A stretch of 64,000 bases of DNA from Bradysia coprophila. Lineage: Eukaryota; Arthropoda; Insecta; Diptera; Sciaridae. A model generated the notes under the pieces. That model was not told where the DNA came from and did not search any database. It saw nothing but the letters and a program-made list of their open reading frames with translations. Positions 24,303-34,680 of the stretch are shown here, in pieces (the first letter of the stretch is position 1; each line of letters begins with the position of its first letter). A program made the translations under genes and the position numbers. The stretch covers positions 1,915,739 through 1,979,738 of the forward strand of contig NW_023503307.1 in the NCBI RefSeq assembly GCF_014529535.1, written 5' to 3'.

Positions 24303-25984
24303 TTAAATAACTGACAATAATTTGATTTTCAAAACAATATTACCTGTTCTGGTATAACTTTTTCCTAAGATTTCTGGCATTACAACTATTTGATGAAATT
24401 TTTGGGCTTTTTCCACAGTCATTTTCCAAAAGTCATAGTCAGCGTACACCCGTATAATTAACTGACGAAGATTGGGTTTAGGAGACCAGATAACAAGGTC
24501 GCAGTATTTTAACTCAGCTACGTTGATTTGAAGTTGAATCTGATAGTAGAAATCATGGGTTTTATCCAGTTCAAAAGAATCGTCATGTTGGTTTAAAATG
24601 TGATTCGGCTCCTGACACAAAACTTCGAAGCTTTCAGCCGATTCCATTACTTTCATAAACTTTATGACAACACATCCTTCGCCATGACAATCACAATTTA
24701 TTAAAATGTCTGGAGAGGCGGCGAAATAGGGAAGTTTAGGATTGATGATAAGACCACATTCGTATTGCTCTAATTCTTGATGTTGCATGTAGGTACTTTT
24801 GAAATGTTGGTCAAGAGCTCTTTTCTTCTTTGCAATTGCGTATTTTGGGTAGCAACGGAAATTACTTATGGGATTCATTATTCGATTGATTAAACTTATT
24901 GAGGGATTTTCAATGTTTGCGTGACAACAGTCGTTGAAGTTTGAAGCTATTATACGACCTCTTTTCAGCGCAAACCTGCACTTTGATTTATTTCTTGAAA
25001 GAGTTAAGCAAGAAATCTCATTAGCTTCGGTGCTTGAAAGGTCAATTGGCACGGATTTTCCAATTTCAATCAATTCACGCCGGGTTTTTTTTTCATTGGA
25101 GTTATTATATAAACTTGCTAGGAAAATATTATCCTTTATGCTCGTCTTACGTATTTCTTCTGGGAATAAAATCGTTCCAATAGCTGTGGTGTTTCCGTCT
25201 AACTGACATTGCCTGATAAATGTTTCTATTGATTGATCGGAAAATGGAGTCAATGAATTGCAGTATTCGATAAAACTGGATTCAAGCTTTGGTCTATCAG
25301 AAGAACGGGGTCGAAATCGAATATTTGCGATAAATCCCATTGATTCGTCTTTGAAGCTTGGAACATTCCACTTACACAGAAAATCAGTCACAGATTTCTG
25401 TAATTAATGTTTTTAGACCTATATACGGTGTGATCAATAATTTACGTACAGTTTCATTGGATTCCCATAAATTCGCAATCGCATAGCAAATCGCTCCAAC
25501 ATGACTGCAACTTTCCGATAACCCAGCAATGCAAGTGCAATGACAACATTCTATTTTTCCATTCATTTTTGCAAATACCCATACATGAAGCGGTGGCTCA
25601 TTCATTTTTTGTCCATGTTTGACCTTTACAATTCAGTTTAAGTAAATAATAAATTCAATGAACGAAACTCACCCTTCCTTTTAAAATTGCGTGCTCTTTA
25701 TACTTTCTTGATCCAATATCTAAGACGAATCCAGCTTCGAAATGTTTGTATGCTTCGGTACTTTTATAGGCCGAAAACTTCTTTTTTGTGAATGAACTAA
25801 CGGAATGGATCAAATACTCTCCTATGTCCAGAATTGTTATTTCTGGGAAATTCTTTGGGTCTACTGATAATTCTTTCTTTTTTAAGGCATACGGGTCACA
25901 GCCAATTTTCTGAATTTTTTCTTGATATCTTTCTTTGACATCGCCACTTAATCCCTTGTAGTACGCAGAGTAAATTACTTCCAT
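24303..25984 (-). CDS. SWIM zinc finger / YqaJ-type nuclease of the transposon
   Basis: Three exons join in phase 0: 25984-25673, 25623-25450 and 25397-24303, about 526 residues. The 3' end may alternatively be spliced at a GGTAAT donor near 24345. The N-terminal part (ERYQEKIQKIGCDPYAL, FTKKKFSAYKS) and the SWIM-type finger CHCTCIAGLSESCSH (about residues 124-138) precede a YqaJ/lambda-exonuclease-like domain: GRIIASNF, AASPDILI, then QIQLQINVAELKYCDLVIWSP. In this family the metal site needs the Asp of SPD and a Glu-x-Lys shortly after. Here the second motif reads V-I-K, so the catalytic Glu is missing. The protein is probably catalytically impaired unless another acid compensates. It starts 48 bp from the transposase ATG in divergent orientation. 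Confidence 0.8.
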
Positions 25985-26032
25985 TTCATCCTTTGAAGAA
26001 AACAAAATCTTTTGAATTTACATTTACAGAAA

Positions 26033-28463
26033 ATGGCTCCAAAATGCTACATTTGCAAGTACTACGACTCAAAGAAAATGAGCCTTTTCCGCATTCCCAA
26101 TAGAAGTGATGAGTACTCAGATCGAGGAAATGTTTGGCTTCAATTATTGAATGAGAAGAAGAAAAATATTGATCAAATAAGAATTTGCTCTCTCCATTTT
26201 GTGAAAAGTAATCCGATTCTAAATTATGGTACGAAGAACATGTATGAATTTTCTATTTTTTACAGAAAGACCTTCAAAAGCCGACGATTATTTAGATGTG
26301 GACTGGATCCCTAACAAGAATCTTGGAGAATATTCGAAAAATTGGAAGAAAGTTGAATATTTCATTCGCAAGAAAAATGCTTCGCGGGTATATATACCAA
26401 TATTATTATTCAATAATTTAACAAGTTTCATACTAAATTAAACAATCGTATGGCTGTTCTAAAATTCGTCCTTTAAATTTAAAATTTTAAAAAATTGTAT
26501 GAAATGTAATGTTCTTCACATTACTATGTAAGGGAAGGAATTTTATAATTCGTATCCAGATGAGTGATCGAGGGCTTAGCCCGATTTTACTCATCGTGAT
26601 ACGAAATATCAAATTATTTCCTGAGTGCAGTATGACGTTTTCCTTTAAGAAGGATGGAATGACTTTTCCCTTGGAAGGGAAAGGTCAATTCCCATCCACA
26701 TTAAAGAAAAATTGATTCATGAACATTAATATGAAAGTATTGCATTTCACTTATTTTTACTGGTAAAAGTATTTAGATCAAAAGCAAACTGACAGTAGGC
26801 AACATTTCAATGACCTCAATGCTCACATATTCAAAATTCCTAGTCAAAAACATTAAACAATATTAAAACTGTTGCTGTCATGAGCCTTAACAACTCTTTA
26901 TATGTATATTTTTGTTCTATTTTTGTTCTATTTTTTGTTTTATTTTTAAAATTTTGTTATCATTGTTCTATTGAATTTGTTATTTAGTTTTATTTGTTCT
27001 GTTTAGTTTTAGGTTTAATAAGTTTAAAGTGTAGTTAGTAGGTATAAGGTTTTAACAATTTCGTGTAAAAATCAAAAATTTGCGTTACGTTTAGTGTAGA
27101 ATCGTAACAAAAGAATATTTACCAAATTACTGATTGATAACAGCATAACAATATTGGCGAATCAAATATACTACCATCTCAAGCGCACGAAAAAATTGAA
27201 TGTTTTTCTAATGCCTTAGAAGTAACTATTGATCAGAACAATAAAAATCCGGAATCGCTAACAGGTTGGTGTTTTTGTTTTCCTTAACTAAATTGATATC
27301 ATAAGTCATCTGCTTTAGTCGTTCAAGATACCATGTGTGGTGATTCGAGTCCTGGTACAAGTTCACTCATTCCTACAAAAAAAAGAAAACTCATTGAAAT
27401 CATTGAGCAAATTATATTTTTGCCAACAGAGATACAAACAGATCTTAGAATGAATGACATAGATTTGTTGTTCGAACATTATCAGAGAGTTGTTGACGAA
27501 AGAGATGAGCTGTTATTGAAGCTATCGACCGTGTTAATTGATTTTAACTATTTCAAGGACAATGATAAAAGAACACTTTTCTTCACTGGATTTCCAAATT
27601 GGAAGCTACTAAGCAAATTCTGGGAGTTGGTCAAAGACTTTTTTCCCACGCACTTCAATTGCAAATTATCACAATTTCAAATGTTGGTTCTAACTCTCAT
27701 GAAGCTCAGGCTTAACCCAACGTTTACTGATTTGGGTTATCGTTTTCAAATCGATGGAACAACAGCTGCCAGAATGTTTCACAGATGCATTTTTGTTTTA
27801 TTTAAGAAGTTCAAGGACACAAAAATTGTACATTGGCCGGAAAAGCGAAATACGTTAATTTTCAGTACTCCTAACTATTTCCGTTCATTGCTTAAGGAGA
27901 AAGTGACGATAATCGTCGACTGTTTCGAAATATTTTGTGAAAGGAGTACCAATTTGCGAGCAGCTGCTCAGCTGTATTCTGTTTACAAGAGTCATACAAC
28001 ACTTAAGTATTTGATTGGAATCAGCATGTCAGGTGTTATCATATTTATATCAAAAGCTTTCGGCGGCCGAACTAGCGACAAAGCAGCTACTTTGAAAAGT
28101 GGTATTTTGAATTATCTTCAAGAAGGTGATCTAATGTTAGCCGATAAAGGATTCCTAATTCGGCATGAAGTAAACGCAAAAAATGCACACCTGGAACTAC
28201 CATGTTTTGTTAATCGAGGAAATCAATTGCACCCAACGGAGCTTGAGAGTTCACGTAAACTCTCCAGTCTACGCATTCACGTAGAGAGAGTGATTAACAT
28301 TCTGAGACAGAAGTTTAATATTTGTTCGGACATTGCTAAAATGTCTGCAATATCGAAGGAAGATAATTTATTCGATGGTGATCTTTACGATATGATAGTT
28401 TTTACATGTTCATGCATTGTCAATATTTGTCCTTCAGTAGTCCCATCAGACTTTGAAATTTAA
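26033..28463 (+). CDS. THAP-DDE transposase (ISL2EU/Harbinger-like)
   Basis: Four exons in one frame give 527 residues: 26033-26228, 26266-26387, 27144-27264 and 27319-28463. The introns are GT-AG and one is only 37 bp. Residues 1-90 are a THAP finger (CYIC, SLFRIPN, VWLQLL, ICSLHF, then DVDWIPNKNLG) that should bind the element ends. Exon 3 encodes a linker. Exon 4 has a helical region and a DDE_Tnp_4 catalytic core with all three acids visible: IIVDCFEIF, LMLADKGFL and RIHVERVINILRQKF. The domain order and length fit an active transposase. The ATG lies three bases after an acceptor-like ACAG, so a non-coding 5' exon is possible. Intron 2 (756 bp) has taken up a foldback hairpin. Confidence 0.9.
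26533..26622. repeat. foldback hairpin, GATCGAGG-loop class
   Basis: The stem arms (GGAATTTTATAATTCGTATC and, complementary, GATACGAAATATCAAATTAT) close on the loop GATCGAGGGCTTAGCCCGAT. It lies in intron 2 of the transposase gene. The loop resembles those of the hairpins at 29819, 34340 and 34681, although the stems differ. Confidence 0.65.
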
Positions 28464-28767
28464 AAAATAAAATCTTTGTTCTAACACTGTTTATTTCATT
28501 GGTTAAATTCATTTTACGTGCTTGATGAGCTATGCGTTTTAAAGTTAGTTGTGGTTGCATGGCTCATTAAAATATTACAGCGAAGATGTGGCCAAAACTG
28601 GTTCTGGAATTATTTTGTCATTAAGGTGCATTTGCAATTCGAAACGCAGAAGATAAGTGACGAACTGTGTATTTTTTTAACGTTTGAAGGTTCATTTGTC
28701 AACGTTTTAGATCTCTTGTACATTTTATCTTTTTACAATTCACATCGAGTAAATTTAGAATTGGTAT

Positions 28768-29151
28768 TGAAAATTGAGGTTAGATTTTTAATGTTTTGAT
28801 TTTGTGAGATTTAATTAACTTCTACTATCTTATTCACTACAGGAAGATCAAAATTAATATTCCTTAACCAATAAAGGGCTCAGAACACATAATTCTAATG
28901 GAAATGTCTAGGATAGAAGAGAATTGATCCGTCATTTTATTCCACACTAAATTCATGTGATTTCGATATAATTAGCACACGATTACTTACATCAAGTTTT
29001 CTGATCACTAATTTGTACAAATCAACAATGATTATCGCCGAAAAACGGTTAAATTTCAATAAATTCTCCACAGTAAAAATTCGTGTCTGTTGGAACAAAT
29101 CTGACATTAGTGACATTCAGTGTTGTCAGTCGCCGAGTCTGCAGACAACCT
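28768..29151 (-). repeat. right terminal inverted repeat of the transposon
   Basis: Mirror copy of the left repeat, ending GCCGAGTCTGCAGACAACC at 29150, then T. The plus-strand open frame at 29013-29213 is the counterpart of the one in the left repeat and is not called as a gene. Confidence 0.9.
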
Positions 29152-29366
29152 ACATGAAATACGTAATATTTGATAGTGTGAGTTTTTCCCTACTAAATTG
29201 GTGGGCAAATTAGCGCAAAAAATTTAAATGTGCCTACTAAGAAGGATTTTTTTTTTTACAATTTGAGAACCTTTTACATACAGTTACCACCGATATCAAC
29301 AAACACAACGAAAATAATAGAAATTGACCCGTGTTGTTTTATGCAGCAAATTAGTTGTGCAATTTT

Positions 29367-29661
29367 ATAGGACTTTCGATATTTTTAAAGCTGCGAATTG
29401 GCAACGGACTATTAGAATATCTACGAGTGTTACATAGAAAGCGAATGAAGGAAAAATCATCTTGCCCAGTCGCGGATTTGAACATGGTACCTCTCGATTA
29501 TGAGTCGAGAACTCTAGCGCCAAAGCCACGGGTTCAGACAAATGATATGTACTTCGAAAGCCTTTATGTTGTGTCGAGTGCTAGATTGAATGTGTAGTAC
29601 ATTAGCCTTTGTGTATGGAAATTAAATAGGACTTTCGATATTTTTAACGTTGCGAATTGGC
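29367..29661. repeat. 36 bp direct repeats flanking a tRNA-like segment
   Basis: ATAGGACTTTCGATATTTTT with its continuation to GCGAATTGGC occurs at 29367-29402 and again at 29626-29661 with two mismatches. The enclosed 223 bp include a tRNA-like stretch on the minus strand (29464-29533). The arrangement could be a duplicated target around a tRNA-derived SINE or a tandem duplication. Confidence 0.5.
29464..29533 (-). pseudogene. tRNA-like sequence, possibly a tRNA-Met-derived SINE head
   Basis: On the minus strand a five-base-pair stem CTCGA/TCGAG encloses CTCATAA, a proper anticodon loop with CAT. It is followed about 15 bases later by GTTCAAATCC, a good B-box/T-loop. The D-arm and acceptor stem are poor: the T-stem does not pair and no terminal stem of 7 bp is found. 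This is therefore a relic or SINE promoter rather than a working tRNA gene. Confidence 0.4.
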
Positions 29662-29818
29662 TATGATTACTCTAAGGAAAATGCTAATGGAAAATTGAAT
29701 TAAACACTTTTAGTAACGGTGAAATGTTCATATTTGAACTTAAGGAAAGTAAAAGCGTTGAATTTCTCGAAAAAATGTCTAAAATTTGTTGCTGCATTTG
29801 CAGGAATTTAATAGTATT

Positions 29819-29945
29819 TTACATGACTAGGGATAAAAAGATGAAAAGTAGAGTTTTCGTGTGAATTTGGTTGATCCGAGGCGAAGCCGAGGTCAATAAA
29901 CACACGAAAACGAGACTGTTCATCTTTTTATCCCGAGTTATGTAA
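29819..29945. repeat. foldback hairpin, GATCCGAGG-loop class
   Basis: The 45 bp arms 29819-29863 and 29901-29945 (TTACATGACTAGGGATAAAA and its near-complement at the right) enclose a loop with the GC-rich mini-hairpin CCGAGGCGAAGCCGAGG. Confidence 0.8.
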
Positions 29946-30000
29946 TGGATTTTACATGCTTTTATCTCGGTATATAATGTTCTCGGCAGATAAAAAAGTG

Positions 30001-30080
30001 TATGCACCTCTTACCAAAATTGTTATCTTGACGTGGGGGCATTGCTGGTCGATTTTGGCAATTTTGGTAAGAGGTGCATA
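30001..30080. repeat. perfect 22 bp inverted repeat
   Basis: Perfectly complementary 22 bp arms (TATGCACCTCTTACCAAAAT plus two more bases) at 30001-30022 and 30059-30080 enclose a 36 bp loop, about 370 bp downstream of the terpene synthase stop codon. A transcript would form a pre-miRNA-sized hairpin, but it is more likely a tiny MITE. Confidence 0.7.
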
Positions 30081-30445
30081 ATCTTGTATTTCCTTGCCGT
30101 ATTCTGAAGATCATAATAAGGTTTTACTTATGTATTCTTTCGTGAAAATTTGTCTTTGGATTTCAAAGTCATTTTGATAGAGAAATAAATTTAAATTATT
30201 ATGGGTTGCCATTGGTGCAATCTGTTACAAAAGATGTAAATCTTTTATGCATCCATCAGGTTGCGCTTTATTGACGTATTGTTTTGTGTGCATCAAGTGG
30301 ATAAAAAAATCTACACCTCTCAAAATTGAAAAGACTGTTAAATAAACTATTTATAGCCATCACACCTTTACGTTTATTTTCTGTATTTTTTGATAGCATG
30401 ACATAAATTCAGCTTCTAATCAAGATTTTAAAATTCTTGACAAAT

Positions 30446-31730
30446 CTAATCCATATGTGGAATCCAGCCGTATCTGAAATTTGTACCACGTACACTCTGA
30501 ACAAAATTGAAGTCCGTTAAAAATCCAACATATTTCGCTAAATATTCGTAATGCTTAGCATTTTCGGATGGAACATTTTCCCACAGATACGCGAAAACTT
30601 TTTTAATTTCATTCGTTCGGTTCGTAACCATTCTTGCAGCATCTAAATCAGATTGTCCCGACGAATCTGTATCAAGATGTGTCATTGGCGTAAAATCGAG
30701 ATGGATATCCCTAAAGTAACCAATTATGTCATTCTCAAGTATTGCATTTATGGTTGCCAGCTCGACAGCAGGATTATCATGATTCAAATGGATCACTGAA
30801 GTTTCGTCTGTCATAGCTGTGGGTAATATCCATCTGAAACCAATTGAATGATTTCTTACAGCTTCATTTTCCTGTTGGTCAATAATTGTTTTCGAATGGC
30901 AGTGTTTTTGAAAGAGAGTCTTTTCAGCGGTAACCCCGCTTAAATAGTGATAGCACCCAAGTATGAAAAAATCGAAAATTTTGGGTTTTAATAATTGCCT
31001 GGCCAACCGCACAAATTCCGTTTGAATCGCAATAGCTTCAACTGCCTTTTCGATATAACTATCCGGAATGTTGTATTGACCTTTAAACTTACGCATGTCT
31101 GTTACCTGACCACTTTTTTGACTGAAGACTAGCCGCAAATTGTTAAGTAATTCGGTAGCAGCAGGATTGAATTGTCGATCAGAACTCAACTGTTCAATCG
31201 CATCATCGGTGTAGAATGTGCAACCGTAATGCTTAGTAGCGAAAATCTTTTGTTCAATTGAAACTTCTGGAAACCACGCAAAACATCTGGCTGTAGCAAC
31301 ATACCAATCAATATGTTTTTTGGGAGCGTTTTGTATCAACTTCCAACTTCGTACAGCGCTTTCAATGGTTCTGATGTCTTGTTCACAATAACTATTTTCC
31401 ATCATGGTGACTACCTTTTTGGGAAAGTACCACCAGCATGTATTGTCATTGGATCGGTTACCTTGCACACACTGGTCATAGTCATCTGTCACACGTGTTA
31501 TATAGGATGACTTCGGATTTGTCCAATATATACCACGATTTCCAATGTAATTTAATCCGTCTATTCAGTTAATTTGATTGCGTTCAGAGTTAAAAGTTAG
31601 AACCCATAATTTTTTTCTAATAGTTACCTATGAAATGATATTCACCCGTATCGTAGAAATTGGCAAATTGTCTCGTGACATTGTTCATCAGAAAGTTGTT
31701 CGTTTGAAACGTCTTGAGGATTTTAAACAT
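30446..31730 (-). CDS. class I terpene synthase-like enzyme (microbial type)
   Basis: Two exons give 405 residues: exon 1 31730-31628, a 67 bp GT-AG intron, exon 2 31560-30446. Class I terpene synthases ionise prenyl diphosphates and cyclise the cation. All landmarks of the bacterial/fungal fold are in order: the aspartate-rich motif YTDDAIE (about 151-157), the diphosphate-sensor region RNHSIG (about 270-275), an NSE-like motif NDIIGYFRD (about 311-319), and the C-terminal RY pair (397-398). The NSE Ser and Glu are replaced by Gly and Asp, which is unusual but keeps an acid. The sequence does not resemble the isoprenyl-diphosphate-synthase-derived terpene synthases of insects. The N-terminus (MFKILKTFQTNNFLMNNVTR) is basic and could be a targeting peptide. 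Substrate and product cannot be predicted. Confidence 0.75.
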
Positions 31731-32228
31731 TTCTACAACGGCGGTTCTGTATCCAGTGACTTATGGATTGTAACTACAGCCGCTTTAAATATGATCATGA
31801 TCATTGTCATAATTGCATTAGCTTAATTGACAAACAACTTAATTAACCATTTTTAATTAAAAGGTTTCAAAATCATGTGCAGCAGCTCTTTTATTACTGT
31901 ACCTTTTACGAATGCATAACGTATTAAAATGCAATATATGCAAAAATTTATATATTGAAATTGTATCCTTAGTTTATTGCTAAGGTTCTGCTCGCTAATG
32001 AAATTTTTTAGTGAAGCTAACGATGATTACCGTGCTAAGTGCAACCACTATTTACTGTCTTTTATCTTTGCTAATGATAATCCCAAATGAAAATCCAACC
32101 GTTTTGTGTTATTAAGTTGGATTTTCACACAAACCTGTCTATCAGAATTATCTTTATTAAAAATGTCTACTGTAAGTTGGGTTTGTCGAATGTTGTATTT
32201 GTCAATGAAAGTACAAAGCAGATATGGT
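31731..32228. other. no gene seen; presumed terpene synthase promoter side
   Basis: AT-rich sequence upstream of the terpene synthase start codon. Open frames at 31578-31826 (plus) and 32048-32263 (minus) are not supported by any domain. Confidence 0.4.
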
Positions 32229-32333
32229 CTGTCCATACATACCGGAGGAAATAGAGATTTCATATAAAGAACTCACCTTTCAATGATTTTCACTAAAAGG
32301 TGAGTTTGTTTGTATGAAATCGCTATTTCCTCC
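32229..32333. repeat. TGAAATCGCTAT palindrome, copy 2
   Basis: Arms 32244-32280 and 32295-32333 (GGAGGAAATAGAGATTTCAT and, at the right, ATGAAATCGCTATTTCCTCC) form a long stem around TCAATGATTTTCAC. The outer GGTCTGTCCATACATACC is shared with the half copy at 21.7 kb. Confidence 0.8.
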
Positions 32334-33076
32334 GCTACATACAAATTTTGACATTGGACCTATAATACTTTCATTAGTATTTGTATGAGGTGCGGACCGT
32401 ATCACAAAAATGTTAGTACCTTGAACTGCATTTTAATCGATTAATCGATTTTAATACAAAATTTCAACTGAACCAAAATTGTATACTAAATTTCGTATGA
32501 AAGAGTATAGTTCAGAGGATTTTTTGCGATAAGGGTTCTAGTTAACTGCATAACCTCCTCACCTCATATAAAATCTTGGGTTTGCCATTAACAATTATTC
32601 ACAAGGGATTTTCAGTTCACATGTCTAGCTCGCGACTGTCTAGCGGTAATAGAAAAGTCTACATTGGTCGTTAAGCAACGAGAAGTGAAAGCATAATAAA
32701 GATACACCGTCGGTAAAGTGTTAAAGAAATAAATAGATACAAGTGAAATTTTATTTTCGCTAGCTTCAAGTTAGCTACAGCAAGTTAGGTCTGAACAGCT
32801 AAATCTTTATCGCATGGATTTTATTATCTTTCGTAAAAATATAATTGATACTTAAAACTAATCATAAACGGTTACTCATCTTCTAACTTAAATTCACAAT
32901 TAATTTCGATTGCTATACAGGTTATAGAAAAATCAAACGGAAAATCTAGTATATTTAATCGTGCGCAGAGATCCTTCAGTGGAAAGCAAATCATAATTTG
33001 AATATTATGGCTGTATATTTCATGAGGTAAAGCTCAATGAAAGTATAAACCAGGTATGGTCTGTTCATACAAAGCG
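32334..33076. other. no gene seen
   Basis: Short repetitive traces only, for example CATAACCTCCTCACC near 32550, which resembles the right end of the 11.0 kb MITE. Confidence 0.4.
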
Positions 33077-33151
33077 GAGGACATGGCGATTTCATATAGA
33101 CAAACTCACCTCTCATAAGAGGTGGGTTTGTTTATATGAAATCGCTATGTC
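33077..33151. repeat. TGAAATCGCTAT palindrome, copy 3
   Basis: Same family as 32229-32333: GGCGATTTCATATAGACAAA and TTTATATGAAATCGCTATGT pair around CACCTCTCATAAGAGGTG. Confidence 0.8.
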
Positions 33152-33298
33152 TGTGTTGACGTTCGTTGGTAAAGCTAACCTTAGCCCACGAGTTTCTGGA
33201 ACAAGTAATGTGTAGAGCATTTTAGGCCAAATTGGCTTTCCTTGACGCCGATATTAGGTCTTATTGTATACATTAGGTAAAGGTACTGTGAAGGTATA

Positions 33299-33484
33299 GA
33301 GTGTTATGATGAAAGAGAAGAAGATATTTTGACAAGTACCCCAAGGCAAGTTAAAATAAACTGATCTTCTGCCCTCTCGCTCTCAACGTACCACGTTGAA
33401 AGAGAAGCAAATAATTTGACAAGTACCCCAAGGCAAGTTATAATAACTAGTCTTCGGTTTTCTCGCTCTGATCATAACAGTCTA
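33299..33484. mobile_element. 186 bp MITE (GAGTGTTATGATC family), copy 2
   Basis: Inverted-orientation relative of 11780-11979. It carries two internal blocks of GACAAGTACCCCAAGGCAAG and ends GAGTGTTATGAT and ATCATAACAGTC, with TATA on both sides. Confidence 0.75.
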
Positions 33485-33529
33485 TATTATGAGGGTTTGA
33501 CCGTATCATACAAATGAGACAGCATAAAA

Positions 33530-33980
33530 CTTATATCTAAAATGACTGGTGTCGCCACCATTCCGCTAAAAAAGTAGGTCACTATCAAGAAGTTCGTAAC
33601 TACTAGATGATGCAGTTTTCATCAAACAGAAATTGTACAGAGCGATTCTTTTGAAAATCCACCTATCAAAATCGGACCATCGTCTAGGGTGGATATATAC
33701 ATGGTTTAAAAGGTCTTTGCCAGTAGACCTCAAAACAGGCCTCACACAGTCTCGAGCAACACCTGGTTGCTGGCGGAAGATCTCCGAAGCTGGAAAGATA
33801 GTGTTTTTTATCCGAATTTTTTGGCCGTTATAAATGGACGTTCCGGTTGAGAGTGGGCTTGTTCGAAAGCTGAGCTTAAGTACTTTCGGGTAATGCCTAG
33901 TTTGATTAGGTTCATCCGATTTTGATAGGTGGATTTTCAAAGGAATCCCTCACACCAGTTACATATTTTAGATATAAATT
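33530..33980. mobile_element. about 450 bp element with two sets of inverted arms
   Basis: The outer arms 33530-33553 and 33951-33980 share TTATATCTAAAAT...ACTGGTGT. The inner arms 33649-33675 and 33915-33941 share GAAAATCCACCTATCAAAAT. Overlapping open frames on both strands (33566-33940) are by-products of this structure. Confidence 0.7.
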
Positions 33981-34339
33981 TAATTCACATTGTTTAGATG
34001 GATATTTTTTTTAGATGCTCGACGGCGCACTGCTTCTGATAAAATCATTGTAGAAAAATGTACACACTAATTCCATACATCATCATGACTAGTGTATTTT
34101 AGTATGTAAATCCGACATGCTATCATCAAACTATGATCCTTCCCCTAACCATTATACAGCCTTGTAGCCTCGTAGCAGACCAATTGTTTCTACTAAGTTA
34201 AACCTAAAATTAACTCTACTTAAAAATAAAAAAGTGTATCGCCTAGTAGTTACTTCACTCCAAGTACAACTCAATATCCACTGACCCGACGTTAACTAAC
34301 TATTTCACTGATTGGTATTGTGGAAACACGGGTTTTCAG

Positions 34340-34530
34340 ATGGTAATATATATTACACACTTGTCACGAAGAAGTCGAGGCTTGCCGAGACTGATAGTGA
34401 CAAGTGTGTACTCTATTTTATCACATAAGCGAAAACGAGACAACAACATAGACCTGAAGTGTAATTTTTGAATTAAACTTCTAGTTAAGTAATTTTGACA
34501 TCCGAACACCGTGCGTATGTGATAAAATAT
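34340..34530. repeat. foldback hairpin, GTCGAGGC-loop class
   Basis: ACACACTTGTCAC and GTGACAAGTGTGT enclose GAAGAAGTCGAGGCTTGCCG. A second inverted pair (TTTTATCACATAAGCG and CGTATGTGATAAAATA) follows at 34417-34530. Confidence 0.65.
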
Positions 34531-34680
34531 ATCGATGCATTTGTGCCAACTTCTAAAAATAAAAAATAAAAATTCACTGCTGACCGGTGGCGACTTGCTT
34601 GACGAACGAGTTATACGAGAACAAATTCCTTACTCTATTAATGTACTTCGTTTTCCTGACATATAATTAATTGTACATTA

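Larger units (their letters stand above)
22260..29151. mobile_element. 6.9 kb ISL2EU-like DNA transposon, nearly intact
   Basis: The terminal inverted repeats are about 385 bp long (22260-22642 and 28768-29151) with only scattered differences; the outermost bases read GGTTGTCTGCAGACTCGGC. Two-base AC flanks on both sides may be the target duplication. The element carries a THAP plus DDE transposase on the plus strand, a divergently transcribed SWIM zinc finger/YqaJ nuclease on the minus strand, and a third minus-strand spliced ORF. Transposase plus YqaJ nuclease on opposite strands is, from family knowledge, the hallmark of ISL2EU elements. A MITE (24020-24262) and a foldback hairpin (26533-26622) have inserted into non-coding parts. 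The spliced transposase frame is open throughout, so mobility is possible. Confidence 0.85.

Noticed and set aside
29013..29213. Open frame beginning MYKSTMIIAEKRLNFN, with a twin at 22126-22383
   Set aside because: Both lie in the transposon's terminal inverted repeats and differ as non-coding sequence does. They are not genes.
29464..29533. Functional tRNA-Met gene
   Set aside because: The anticodon loop and B-box are good, but the acceptor and T stems do not pair.
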